Under the pieces are notes generated by a model. The model saw only the letters and a list, made by a program, of their open reading frames with translations, ran no database searches and had not been told where the DNA came from. This document shows positions 19,608 through 30,702 of a stretch of DNA of 41,166 nt, piece after piece. The stretch covers positions 1 through 41,166 of the forward strand of contig KV921228.1 in assembly GCA_002081555.1 (NCBI GenBank), read 5' to 3'. Source of the stretch: Protostelium mycophagum (Eukaryota; Evosea; Variosea; Protosteliida; Protosteliaceae). A program made the translations under genes and the position numbers. How positions within the stretch are numbered: position 1 is the first letter of the stretch; every line of letters begins with the position of its first letter.

Positions 19608-21210
19608 ATGGGGCAAGACAAGAGGAAACGCGACGTTTCAGAAGCGGGGGCATTGGATCTTGCTGAATCCATCTTCGATGCAATAGAGAGAAGTAAACTG
19701 GCCGTGATTCTGATGAAGAAGGAGAACGGGTTGAAGACATGGACAGTCGACTGTGCGACCGTCTCAATCACAAACCCGACCTCAAACCCATCTCTCAAGG
19801 TCTCACCTCTAAACTTTGGAGATACTCATGAAGTACAGATGGATGAGAACTCCCACATCTTGAGCCTGACTGAAGATCTACTCACTTTGAGAGAGGGGGG
19901 ATTGAAAATGAGGTGATAGTGTCGATTATGGATCCGATCTGAGTCCAATTCAGTCTTCAAAAAGTGGAAGTTGACGGGAACACACACGCAATTGCGTATC
20001 TTAGACCAAATCAAGAGGGACAACTGAGCGATCCACCCATCATCCCAGCAGATCTTCAAATTCCCAGTATAATGAGAGAGAATGCCATCGAAGGTCAGGT
20101 TTAAATGTTGAAGAGTCCTCACATTCTATTAGACGTGGTGTCTTTAAAGAGTTACCTGGACCACGTCACAGACAGAATGCCCAATTTAGATGATGAAGAT
20201 CATGAGATTGCTCAACTCGGCAACATTGTCGGTGATCAGCTCCTCAAGCACTTGTACAGACCGGAAGATCCCTACGTGTCTCCTGTTATATCTCCACTTT
20301 GTGGGAGCTTTGATGAAAAGTCTGTGTGGGATCAGCGGCTCAAATTATCGGGGTACACAGACAAAAGGATTCTGTCTGTCAACTCGGCAAGGACGGTGTA
20401 CCAAGGGACCAAAGAGTGCGGGAAGCAGGTGAGTATGTTTAATACTCTTTATACAAAACAGACAAGGATCCCATGAAAACAGAAGTAAAATGAAAAATCT
20501 TGTCTCGTCTACAACGATTATTCATGTGCGTACAGGTCGCCATCAAATCGATACGTAAATCTTACGACTACATGATTGGTGACACGATGAAGCAAAGCGC
20601 TCGCGAAGTTCGCATATTGAAGTCTGTTGTACACCCAAATGTTGTCAGAATTGTCGACGCCATTGAGACTCCAGATTTCTACCACGTCATCACAGAATTT
20701 TGTAGCGGAGTTACACTTGAAGAGCACCTGCAAAGTCGCGGAAAGCTCGCGGTTGGTGAGGCTGGAAGAATCTTCAATCAACTGGCCCGAGCTCTGTCTC
20801 ATTGCCATCAATCAGGCATCATTCATCGCGATGTGAAGCTGTCCAATCTTCTTTTGAGCAGTTCTGGTCATCTCACCCTCATTGACTTCGGATTGAGCAA
20901 CGTCTCCTTTATGTGCAAGTCCATGTGCGGGACGCTCATCTACAACTGCCCAGAGATCATCTTGGGCCAAAAATACGACGGGGCGAAGGCAGATAGCTGG
21001 TCAGCGGGGGTCGTGCTGTACGAGATGGTTGCGGGGAGCTTACCATATCTGAATGTGCATTCTCTTTTGGTGGGAAAATATGACGTGAACGGATTGGCAC
21101 AGGGGGAAGGGGTGGAAGAGGTGGTGGATAGCCTTCTGAGAATCAACCCAGATGAGAGGATGACGATGACGGAGTATTTAGACACAGAATGGTCCAAGAA
21201 ATGGACATGA
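19608..21210 (+). CDS. Serine/threonine protein kinase with long N-terminal extension
   Basis: Exons 19608-19912, 19954-20093, 20133-20428 and 20536-21210 give 471 residues. The first 200 or so residues are unrecognised and rich in charged and polar residues. The kinase domain occupies about 205-465. Catalytic landmarks are present: VAIKSIRKS (Lys), the helix C region SAREVRILKSVVHPNVVRI, IIHRDVKLSNLLL (catalytic loop), LIDFGLSN (DFG), GTLIYNCPEIILG in place of the APE motif, and DSWSAGVVLYEM. This resembles the CAMK/SNF1-related group. The glycine-rich loop is degenerate: the stretch before VAIK reads ILSVNSARTVYQG, with none of the usual GxGxxG glycines. ATP binding may be altered. Substrates are unknown. 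A copy of the 3' end of this gene lies about 215 bp downstream. Confidence 0.85.
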
Positions 21211-21608
21211 CTAAAAAGACTACTGAGCATATTTTTCATATTTACTATGAAGTGTGCCTTGACGAGACAATGCGAGACGAGACCAAAATTGTCTATGTCT
21301 CGCTTCTGGGACACAGAGACAAACGCAGACGGTCTGTATGTCTTGCCTGTCTGCAGGTCCTTTCTTGATACTGAAAATTTCCACTTATTTAGACACAGAG
21401 TGGTCCAAGAAATAGACACAAATTCTGAACTTTCTTCAGGCCATCCAACAACCACTCCAGGTGACAAAGGAAAATCCAGTGATGACGTCATCACTCATAC
21501 ACAACAAGATATCCATCGGGGATTCCACACACCCGGCATGCCCTTGTGCTTCCGTTTGCGAAGTTGGCCGCCAAGAGAATATTATTTTATTGATCCTGAG
21601 ACGTCATC
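21211..21608. other. Convergent spacer carrying a duplicated piece of the kinase 3' end
   Basis: The gap between the convergent kinase and secreted-protein genes contains, at about 21389-21425, a copy of the kinase end at about 21175-21211 (33 of 37 bases by eye: TATTTAGACACAGA followed by TGGTCCAAGAAAT). An open frame spans 21247-21771 but its second half is antisense to the secreted-protein gene, so it is not called. Confidence 0.5.
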
Positions 21609-23534
21609 TTATGCGGTCTTGGCTCCCACAATTTTCGACTGGATAGAGGAGACAGTGTTGGGCTGGGAAGTCCGCACAGCCACGAGTACTGTCTGTGCAG
21701 GAGGAAATACCAATTTGACATGTTTGATATCCCTGCCCATGGCAGTGTTGATGCTAAGTTCAAAATCTTGATTTGCTGCAAGTTGTGGGAAGTCTTTGGG
21801 GTTGGAGGGATCTAAGACGAGCACGGAGGACTCCTGCTGGTTTGGCCAGGTGTAGATGGTCCAATTGCTTGAGACGGGGTTTGTACCGTCCAGGGCGGAG
21901 TTGAGTGGGACTGGGAAGGTATCAGAGCTATCGTCAAATATTGGGACACCTCACCTGTCATGATGGGTGTTGCGATGTCAACGTACTCGTTGTAGACGGT
22001 GCAAGGCTCACAGAATGCCGTCAAGCCAGGTTTACGTCTGGAGATTGCACCGCTGCAATGTCTGGTGTCCATGTCCCCACCTGATGTCTCGAAGACATAA
22101 CATTGTCCCTTAGGAGGGCTAAAGTTCCAATACCCATTGATGGAACCAATATTTGTGCCCTCATGTGCATGCTTGATCTTGGGGGTAAAGTTGTAGTTGG
22201 AAGTTGAGTAAGTCAGCATGACGTAATATTTTCCAGAGTATCTATAAAAAGATGAAAAGACACCTAAAATGAGAAACATACATCCTCTCAGGTCGGTAGT
22301 GGATTGCTTCCAAAGTGTTGGCATCGAAGAATCCGGTATCACCTCTTGGTGGCTCATATGCCATGCCATCGGGTACTGAGACAACAAACAATGCGGAGTC
22401 TGCTCTTTTCACAGTCTGTGGATCGGGGGTGATAGTGATGGCCACAGCTGTCACCATGTCAGGTCACGACCAAATGATGTGCAACATACCGGTATCAATG
22501 TTGGCGATGATCACATCCACCGTAGTAGAATTTTCGTGATTACAATCTTTGTAAAAATCCTATTTGCTTTCCACAAACTTGATGTGTTGGTCCACAGCAA
22601 CGAAGGAGGGTTTTGCCGTAACTACCGTCACCCTAGCGTAACCAGGAGCCACACATTTCAGGTCATGTTTGCCACTCTGATCAATCCTGAGCTGCGAGGG
22701 AACATCGACGTTCTTAATGATGACGACGTCTGTCTGATAGTCGGGGAATGCATCCACACATCTCTGCCTATCAAGGGGAATCCAAAAGGATTGTTGGTCT
22801 GTTCCCGAGTGAGTTGATTGGAGAACAGAGCCAGATGGGCCGCAGACCGTTCTGGTGCGATAATCGGCTGGAAATGTGAAGTTCTTTCCGTTGATGTTGT
22901 AGGTTTTCCTGTCTTCATAAGCAAGAAGGACATCTCCCACAGAGAGGAAGGGAAATTCTATGGAGTGTGAGTTTATCGTCGATCATGATGGCTCACTTGA
23001 AGATGAAAATTTCAAGGTTTCGCCGGTCTTGGCCTCTCTTCGGAAGGGCGTCTCCATCCCATCAACTACCTCAGTGTATTCTGGATCATACACAAAGAGG
23101 GAAGGTATTGTAGCGCTGAACCTGGTATCTGGACTGGAACAGCTGAAACAAGATCAGCAGTTTTCCGAAAGTGAAGATCTTACTTGTTAATTCATCGAAA
23201 GTGAGATCTATGGTCTGATTGATGGTTGAATCGATGAATACAGTAAGGACGGAATCACATTCAATGAAATTCTGCATTCTAAAATGAAATGTATGAAATC
23301 CTCCAGAATTGCCACAGAAAGAAACAATAACTGAGAGATCAGGGAAGATTATCTACAATGCCACTTACTGACAGTATCTGAATCGAAACCGTGTGCACCT
23401 CCTATTTCTAAGAGGAAATCACCAGAGAGTGCTTTTGTCTTGGTTAGGAGGAGTCCTTCATCAGTGACTGGAATTTTCACCGACTGGCAGGTGGTAAAGA
23501 GGCAGAGCGTAAAGAAGAGTATGGATCGAATCAT
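21609..23534 (-). CDS. Large secreted Cys-containing protein, unknown family
   Basis: Eight minus-strand exons (23373-23534, 23184-23271, 22997-23128, 22602-22957, 22490-22559, 22282-22447, 21955-22241, 21609-21910) join in frame to 520 residues. MIRSILFFTLCLFTTCQS is a signal peptide and there is no membrane segment, so the product is probably secreted. The body mixes beta-prone segments (DVVIIKNVDVPSQLRI, STTVDVIIANIDT, YSGKYYVMLTYSTSNYNF) with spaced cysteines (QRCVDAF, LKCVAPG, FYKDCNHEN, GQCYVFE, RHCSGA, FCEPCTVYN). Some pieces look like carbohydrate-binding or Ig-like beta sandwiches, but no family is recognised with confidence. It faces the kinase gene tail to tail. An AATAAA on the minus strand follows shortly after the stop. 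CATAAAAG about 35 bp before the start may act as a TATA box. Confidence 0.75.
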
Positions 23535-24786
23535 GATCTCTTGGTTGAGAATGTCGGAAGCTGTCTTTTATGGGGATGTCACCGACTTGTCTGGAAGTCC
23601 CACCCTTTGTTCCGGTTTTCCCGTCGACCTCATTGTAGACCGTGATAAAATCCGACAAATAAATAAAGATACATTGTTTTTACGATGTTAGCATAACGAG
23701 AAGGATAATATCCTGAGTAATTTGTTTTGAGAGCCTAATATGGCCTGGAAGAGGTCTTTTTCAGGACTTCTTCTGGCTTCTTCTGAGGTAAAAATAGAAT
23801 GTTCATGTTTGAACATTGAGATGGTCTCGGTTTTTCACGTGTTGAACATAGTTATAGAGTTAATAGCAGTCATTGTCATTCCTTTTATTTCTTTGCGGGA
23901 GACACCCACCCATCCTTAGTTTCTGGAAGGAGCTTTGGTTTTGTACTGATGAGGCTTTTTGTAGAAACGGGAGGTTCAGAGGAGAGGGACTACATGTGAG
24001 CATCGGCTGGTATGAGAGCCCATGTGGCAACCGAAGGCATGATGCACGCCCGTGTGGTCGCAAAATGAATAAAGGTACACCGGTTGTGTAAAATATATTT
24101 ATTTCGAGGATTGTCCCTCTTTGGGAGAATTCTTCCTCGCCTCAGACCATAAAAAACTGCTGGTCCACTCCGAGTATAAAGACAGACAAGAAAAACTTGG
24201 TGAGAATGAGACCTCTCGAGCTGCTTCGGTTACACTGATTGCTTTGTGCATTACGGACGGTTGTGACACATTGATTGGTACTTCTGAAAATTGGTTTCGC
24301 GAATAGCAAATTTGCCTGTTCATGAAGGTGTGTATACTGAAGTCCAGAAGTGTCATGTCGACAAGAATGAAGATTTTGCACCACCAATTCACATAATCAG
24401 CAGAAGAAATGCTCAAACACTCCATCCATCATTCTTGCCGAGTTCTTCGACGGCCCTTGTCAAAACAACTAACTGAACCGAATCACGATGACCAATCCTA
24501 ACTGTGTCAAGTACACCCCAAATAAGGTATGTCCTTGCACTTGTCAAGCCCAGCAATTCGTCATCTATATTCTCCCTCTTGAATTCATGTACAAAGAGTC
24601 ATACACAACTTGGACATCTTTTGGGTATAACGGGATTGCCTTGTCTGCTGCAACATAATATGTCACGTGTACTTCTGATCTTCTGCCATAAAAAGCACCA
24701 AATAGAAGTGAAATGTTTAATCATCGTCTTCGGCGTCTCTCTCGTCCTGCTCTCGCAGATGTCTTTCCAATTCCTGGAAGATGATG
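23535..24786. other. Region without a supported gene
   Basis: About 1.25 kb. On the plus strand an ATG at about 23740 opens a signal-like peptide (MAWKRSFSGLLLASSE) before a GT donor, and a Cys-containing frame runs at 23873-24091, ending near an AATAAA. These may belong to a small secreted protein, but the join cannot be confirmed. On the minus strand, the frame at about 24717-24800 encodes the charged stretch EEVVDIIFQELERHL, probably a frame-shifted continuation of the Alba gene. Confidence 0.35.
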
Positions 24787-25377
24787 TCAACTACCTCCTC
24801 GAGACATTAATGTGTCTTTGACCTAAAACAGAATGTTTTTGTTGGGGTTGGCAGCCTTGGTTTTGTATTCTTTTTATAGCTGATGTGGAAGAAACTCACC
24901 GTTTCGTTTGATTTTTCTTGCATGATCTTCTCTAACATCTCCTTAATGCCGTCATTTCTCTTCATATCGATCTGTATCTTCGATACTGATTGTTGTTTTT
25001 TATCATCTACATCAACCATGGAAGTCTCGATTTCTATTCTAGTTAAAAAAATGGTGGATCGATCAGAGAACCTACTGGTGATCGAGGCGTATTTTCTGAA
25101 CTTGATGATCTCTGCACAGCTGACGACCGTGCGAACAGCTGTAATACGTCACGATATGGTCAAGATCTGCCTATTCAAACGAAAGGAACTCAGATCTCTG
25201 TCTGAAACAAGAATACCCACTATTTCCCAAGCCACATAAGACGATCGTTTCGTGATTCAAAAAGGCCTGCTCTGCCAACTTGACATATGCCTCAGATCTT
25301 CTCTGTCCAACTCTTATCTCATTGGAAGGAAAGTTTGTTGAGGATTGGACGTTTCCGTGCTCGTGAGGGGCGGCCAT
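24787..25377 (-). CDS. Alba-domain DNA/RNA-binding protein
   Basis: Exons 25221-25377, 25076-25138, 24900-25033 and 24787-24822 join to 129 residues. After a short N-terminus (MAAPHEHGNVQ) the protein reads NEIRVGQRRSEAYVKLAEQ, then ETIVLCGLGNTVRTVVSCAE, IIKFRKYASITKIEIET: the Alba fold with its typical GLGN loop and conserved first strand. Eukaryotic Alba proteins bind RNA (RNase P/MRP subunits such as Rpp20 and Rpp25) or regulate translation. A charged, probably helical tail follows (about residues 85-129). The model ends MSRGGS, but a one-base shift there would continue as EEVVDIIFQELERHL to a stop at 24717, which looks more like a real C-terminus, so a frameshift or missed splice is possible. 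ATG at 25377 was chosen because it lies just before the domain; the open frame runs slightly further upstream without an ATG. Confidence 0.75.
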
Positions 25378-25466
25378 CGTGTTGATGACGATGCGATTTG
25401 GGATATGAGAGACTGGCACAATCTTTTGGGCTTGGTTGAAACATCAAAATATTATCAACAGATCAC

Positions 25467-26747
25467 ATGCCAGAATACATCGCTGTGAAGTGTTTCAAAT
25501 GTGGACTATTCTGTTCGGTACAAAAGAGAAAGGACAATAAATGGACGTGTGTGACATGTCAATCGAAACAATCTATCATCAAGGTCAAAAAAGTGGCACT
25601 AATCCACGATCTAAACCATTTATAGGTGTATGCTATATCTTTCAAAGCAGCCGACATAAGACCAGTTGTGATGAAATACAACATGGAACAGGCCAGTAAA
25701 GGCAATGAAGAGATCGAAAAGAAGAGAAAGGTATTAGAAGAGAGGGAAGCAGCGCAAGAGAGTGACGAAGAAGAAGTCGAGGACATTTTGGAAGAGACAC
25801 AAAAACAAACGAAGAGAGGTCGCTGGGATGCATTTTTAGAAGTGAGTATACATTTCTGAAAATCATTTATAACTGTCATGATCGAGAATCTCCTTTCCAA
25901 GATTCATCTGCACAGCCAGAGGAGGAGACTTCCATCATTGAAGAAGAACAAGATGATAGGTACACCACAGAACCCCTACCTTCTCTCAACTCAAGAGGAA
26001 GAGGGAGGGGTGGGAGAGGTACGAGGGGTGGGAGAGACGGCGCAAGGGGTGGTGAAATGGAGGGAAGAGGAGGTATCCGAGCCAACAGTAAACCAACGAC
26101 ATCAAATTATCGTGAGTATAAATGACACATTCCACATGATCATGTGGAGGATGTCATCTTCTCTCATAATGGAATCTGATCGAATGAAGAGGCTGAGCGA
26201 CCACAAATAAGGAGTCAGACACAAAATTTAGAGAAGACAGAGAGCCAATACAAAAGTCAGCCCACTCGGTCTATTTTTGGCGCGAAGAAGGTAGACGAGC
26301 TGCCATATGAAAAAGTCGTGGCACCCACACACAAAAACAACTTGAGCAGCAGACCACCGTCCACAAGTAATCACTTTCCTTGGTTTTATGTTTCTTAATC
26401 CTCGTTGTAATCACAACCATGATGTAAAATCATGGAAAATGTAGAATTTGGAAGGTCAATGTGATGCAATCTCTTATGAGTCTTTTCGATTTCTGAATCA
26501 TTGCAATAAAATTCTTCATAATTTCGCCTTATTTTATCTTATTTTTGATTTATAAATAAAATACATTTTTTCCAAGATGACGTCATGACCTGCCATAGAA
26601 AATATTCAGAACCCAACAAAGTCCAGTCGATGGGGAAAGTTTATAGAAGAGGAAGAGGATATTCCTGGGGCGTCTTCAGAGGAAGACATACTGACAGCTG
26701 CACCTGATGCATATTTAAGAGTTCGAGATGAATCGGACGATGATTGA
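25467..26747 (+). CDS. MRNIP-like protein (MRN complex-interacting protein)
   Basis: Exons 25467-25583, 25626-25841, 25916-26111, 26190-26366 and 26599-26747 join in frame to 284 residues. The N-terminus MPEYIAVKCFKCGLFCSVQ with KWTCVTCQSKQSIIKVYAIS forms a zinc ribbon (CxxC...CxxC) typical of MRNIP (C5orf45 family), which in animals binds the MRE11-RAD50-NBS1 complex and promotes double-strand-break signalling. Two further family blocks are visible: the RGRWDAFLE motif after the acidic helix (about residue 105) and a second, SSRWGKFIEEEED, near the C-terminus. Between them lies an RGG-rich stretch (about residues 135-165), which suggests RNA or nucleic-acid binding. The gene starts only about 90 bp from the divergent Alba gene, so the two probably share a promoter. 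Confidence 0.82.
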
Positions 26748-27360
26748 TGACATAAAAAATGTTTTTCTCTGCCAATGCTGTTCTTAGGGTGGCACCCTCT
26801 GTTCGGAGATTTTTTTCCCTTATATCAAGAGACATTGGCCTTCTGAAATGTCGATTCCTGTTATCATTTTAGAACTGCCCAGGACACTCATCGACATGAC
26901 AGCTTCCACCGACCAGATTTACGATGTACGAAGGTCAGGATCACGGCACACCTACGACCTGTATGATCGATAACCACAAAAGCGGTCAGTTCCGATGGGG
27001 TGTGCTGGTAGCATTTCGTTACCCAAAAGTTGACGTCCATTGTAAACCGATAGCATTAAGGCCAAATCCCCTCAAGATATCAGTCCCAACACTGATGCGT
27101 CACCAAGAGGCAATCTCGTCCCTCTTTCATGCCTTTGAGAGTTTATCCTTCTGCTCACATAATAAATTCAAGTCACCTCAACATATCATTCCATTGTACA
27201 TAGTCGAAATGACCTCATTTTGCCAAGACCGGTATTGGATCAATGGTCCACCAAAACCCTGACATTAGCGGACAAGAAAGATAGTGTGAATTACATTCAA
27301 ATACATATAGCATGAAGTGCACAAGTTATGGATATATCTATTAAACTAACAACAACCTCT
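26748..27360. other. Spacer between MRNIP-like and CBS-domain genes
   Basis: No supported gene. A plus-strand frame of 112 codons at 26924-27262 has no signal peptide, domain or splice support and is not called. Since both neighbours end here (convergent), a gene-free 3' spacer is plausible. Confidence 0.4.
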
Positions 27361-28962
27361 TTATTTCTGTTTGATGATCTCACGGACGACATCGATGATG
27401 CTGACAACCTTCTCCGCTTTAAAGCCAGCAGATTCCTGAGCCACAAATATCTTGTGAACTTTGGTGGATGCCAATCTGTGGATCAGCATCGCCAGTTTCT
27501 CTTCAGGAGATACCGCAATGACTGGAACGTGGATCTATAACGTGTCAATTTGACATTATTTACGTCAATTTGACATGTATGACAGTGGCTTGACATTTTC
27601 AACATGAAAAACTCACGTCGATTTCGGTTGTGTTGCGAATATACTTTAGAAATTGGGTGATTGGCTGTTTCAAAATATCCAAAGAGGGTGTCTTGATGAA
27701 CATCTACAACCCGTCAATCCCGAAATTTCGGTGATTTTTCACCTTGATGTCCGAGCTGCTGGTGTTTCCAACGAGTCTTCCGTCCATATCTACAACGGCC
27801 ACGCTGCTCTTGTTCTTCTTCTCCATCAGCCTGAAGACGTCAGCTGCGGGGTCCGTGTGGGACACGGTAAGGACCGGGCTGGTGCCCAAATCGAGCTCCG
27901 CGATGGAATGGGTGATGACGTCACCGAGGTGAGAAATCTGTGGGGATGAGACCCGGGTTCGATATCTCCCGCTGACCGTTTTTCGAAGAAAAAATCAGGA
28001 TTGGTCGAAGTCATTTTGTCGACACTTTTTGACACATTGTTTTCTGGGCGCCAAATACACATTTTCAAATTTTAAACTCACGTTCTTGCTCAAAAACTGG
28101 ATCACTGATGATTGTGACACGATCCGGATGACTTTTCCGTTATCGTCTATCACTGCAACACGGTGGTTGCCCTTGCCTAAGAGCTCCATGATGTGGAATA
28201 AAGTGTCGTTGGAGGAGACAAATTTGAATGGTCGGCGGCGAGACAGATCTAAAAAATTTTATTTCCAATTTCATATGATTTATTGTGTTATTCTTGAGCT
28301 TATGGAAGTAGTAGTAGTAGTAGTAGTATATCGTGATAACCAACACGATATAACCGTGATTCATACCGTGATTCTCAACATGATTTAACAAAGCCACAAT
28401 AAATAAGTTGTAGACCTCAAAAGACAATGAAATCTCCACGAAATTTAACTCACACGTGACTGTGACGCCATCCACAGGAGCCTTAAATAACTTTAAACCG
28501 CTCAATACGATGTCTTCCAAGTTGTTTGGTGCGGAGGAGTTCTGATCATCGTCCACATATATGACGAAGGAGACGAGATCCTTCATATCCATGAAACCAG
28601 TGTACTGTTTAGTCTCCTCTGACCATACTGGAGCCGAAAGAATGTTATTGTCTACTAATTTCTGTGCGGCGTTAGATCGTGATTTACGCTACATCATCTT
28701 TATATGTTGGTGACACCAGGTTAAAGAAGGAAGGCAGGCGAAGACGTTATTGTGTGCGACTAATAATCACCTGAAATGCTTGAAATGGTGTCTCGCTGCT
28801 GCTGATTGTGATGACGTCAGGTCTCGTGCCTGGAATGTCGGTTGCTTTGATGGATGAGAGGTACTCTCTTACGCTCTTGTGCTCTGTCATGTTGATGTCT
28901 GTCTCTGTTAAGGGTGGTTGATGTTGCTGCCTCACCTTTGGTTGTTGCTTGAGATGTGGCAT
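27361..28962 (-). CDS. Four-CBS-domain protein (AMPK gamma-like)
   Basis: Six minus-strand exons (28771-28962, 28454-28688, 28082-28248, 27743-27937, 27617-27703, 27361-27534) join in frame to 349 residues. The sequence forms two CBS-domain pairs: NAAQKLVDNNILSAPVW with GFMDMKDLVSFVIY; LFHIMELLGKGNHRVAVI with RIVSQSSVIQFL; AADVFRLMEKKNKSSVAVVD with LVGNTSSSDIK; and EKLAMLIHRLASTKVHKIFV with VVSIIDVVREII. Tandem CBS pairs bind adenine nucleotides, as in AMPK gamma/SNF4 and plant CBSX proteins; the length fits AMPK gamma, but the match is general, so a stand-alone energy sensor is possible. The frame stays open for about 20 codons upstream of the chosen ATG (SPVYSVDQFNFNK), so an extra 5' exon may exist. 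The TAA stop overlaps AATAAA. Intron 28249-28453 contains a GTA microsatellite. Confidence 0.85.
28307..28328. repeat. (GTA)n microsatellite in an intron
   Basis: About seven copies of the trinucleotide AGT/GTA lie inside the 205-nt intron 28249-28453 of the CBS-domain gene. Such a tract is likely to vary in length between strains. Confidence 0.9.
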
Positions 28963-29900
28963 TTTGTTAAAATTGAACTGGTCCACAGAATACACGGGTG
29001 AGCCCAGCAAATATGGGGCACTTTTTCTCCGTTCCTTTCACAAAACATACGATACATACATATAGAAGATGCCCTGCTCTTCTTGTGTCAAACCAGGATT
29101 GGCTCCTCGGCTACTCAGACAAATACAAAGTAAATTGAGAGAAGTGGATGTAATATTAGGAACATCAAGCTCATGCTCTTTAATACGAAGAGGAGAAGTC
29201 TTGTGAGAGTATACATGAGAAGTGTTCATGAACTCATGATTACAGATCACAACACAGCAATACAGCAGCCGATCAACCCCAAGAAGCAGAGATAAATAAC
29301 ATTTTTTCATTGAAGAGTGCAGCCTTCCAATTAGGTACGCTCGTCATATGAACAAGCGTAAACACAATGTTTAAACAAAGGAACATGCTCAAATTATCGT
29401 GGTAATCGATGGATTGTCATCCAAGACCATTATCTTTTCAGAATCAAGCAAATCGAAGTGTATCTTTGATCTGAATTATTGATAGGACAATCAATTAGAG
29501 AGTCGTCCTGTCCAATTCTTCACATTAGCGGAGAGAGAACACTTTTCTCATGTTACGAGATCGGCAATGAGTCTGAAGCGGTAAGCTTTCTGATATCATC
29601 TTCCATGTTCGATGAACAATTTAGCTCTGTGTTTGTCTGTGTTTTTATTTGGCGGCTCTGCTTTCACAATGACAGCAGAGTCGAATGTTTAGAATGTCTG
29701 AGTATGATCACCTTCTGATTGTCGTATATTGCAACACTGAAGCAAGATGATCTGCAGATATTCTCTACTGCAGAGCGCCAAAAAACAAAGTGGCCACTGT
29801 GGCGCTTTGTGTGACTGCTGCACCACAGCGTCACCTTTTGTTAAAGAGGTCCCGTCGGTGGTCTGTGGAGTTTTTCTGACACAAAAGAATTTCTTTGCAG
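28963..29900. other. Region without a supported gene upstream of the CBS-domain gene
   Basis: The minus-strand frame 29038-29310 begins MKKCYLSLLLGVDRLLYCC, signal-like, and ends with ANPGLTQEEQGIFY, a segment that looks coding, but no join to the CBS gene could be made with normal splice sites. On the plus strand an exon-like segment at 29774-29848 may be an upstream part of the next gene. Confidence 0.35.
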
Positions 29901-30438
29901 CAAAGCTGCTGCAGAAACACAGAGCTCCCACAACATTAAAATAAAGGTCCTCGACTTCTTTATCTCACGTTAACGTGAGATCCTCGCTAAAGACCGTGTT
30001 CTTAACGTGACGAAACCGTCTGCGGACGCTGAGATTCTTCAGGTCATCGCGGTCTACACACAGATGACAAAACAAGCCAGAGAGAAGTTTGACTTTGATA
30101 CAGCAGATCGAAAAGTGAGTCAGTGTTATATTAGACTTATTGTGGTTTGGTGTTGGAGACTCTGAAGACTGCGGTTAATGGACGCGGAAATCACGGTATG
30201 CAACCGTAGTCCAATCGAGTGCCACAGAATGTCAAAGATATCAAGGCATCCAGATGAAATATTTTTGCGGTTATGGAACAAATCACAAAAATTACATCAA
30301 AGAATCAGATGAACATCTAAATGCAAAGCCGTAGAACAAAAGTCCAGCGACCAACAAGACACTGATGCATTACAGATGTTGACATTATGCGAAGAGATCC
30401 GCGCATTGCTGTCAGGGCATCACGCGGTACAAAAATAA
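29901..30438 (+). CDS. Hypothetical protein, 3' exons only
   Basis: Three exon-like blocks (29901-29946, 29980-30114, 30343-30438) join in frame to about 92 residues with charged, helical composition (SADAEILQVIAVYTQMTKQ, REKFDFDTADRK, ALQMLTLCEEIRALLSGHH) and a TAA stop overlapping AATAAA, as seen for several genes here. The start is not found; a further exon at 29774-29848 is compatible in phase. The 3' splice site at 29979 falls inside the perfect palindrome TCTCACGTTAACGTGAGA. No family is recognised. Confidence 0.4.
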
Positions 30439-30702
30439 AATTTGATTGTAGAATGACTTATCCGACAATTTGGTTGCAAGTTGAGTGAAATTTCAAAAAT
30501 CCTTTTTCCCAGAATTTCAAATACACACGACAACAACGGATGGCTTCGCATCAATCTGTGATGTTACATCACTTCCTTGTGCCCCGAATGCATAAAGCCA
30601 AAAGACCGTCATCTCTCCAGCCGAAAGAAGGCTTCTGGAGGTAGCGATACGATCAAGAGGGGTTACCTCGATGAACAGTTCGATGTCCTGAGAGTACCGG
30701 CC

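Noticed and set aside
26924-27262. Plus-strand open frame of 112 codons
   Set aside because: No domain, signal peptide, splice consensus or stop/AATAAA overlap, and it lies between two convergent gene ends.
27945-27968. tRNA 3'-half-like sequence (GGGTTCGAT followed by CCCGCTGAC and a T-run)
   Set aside because: Only the T-arm and acceptor-like end are suggestive; the T stem does not pair well and no D or anticodon arm lies upstream. It is within an intron of the CBS gene.
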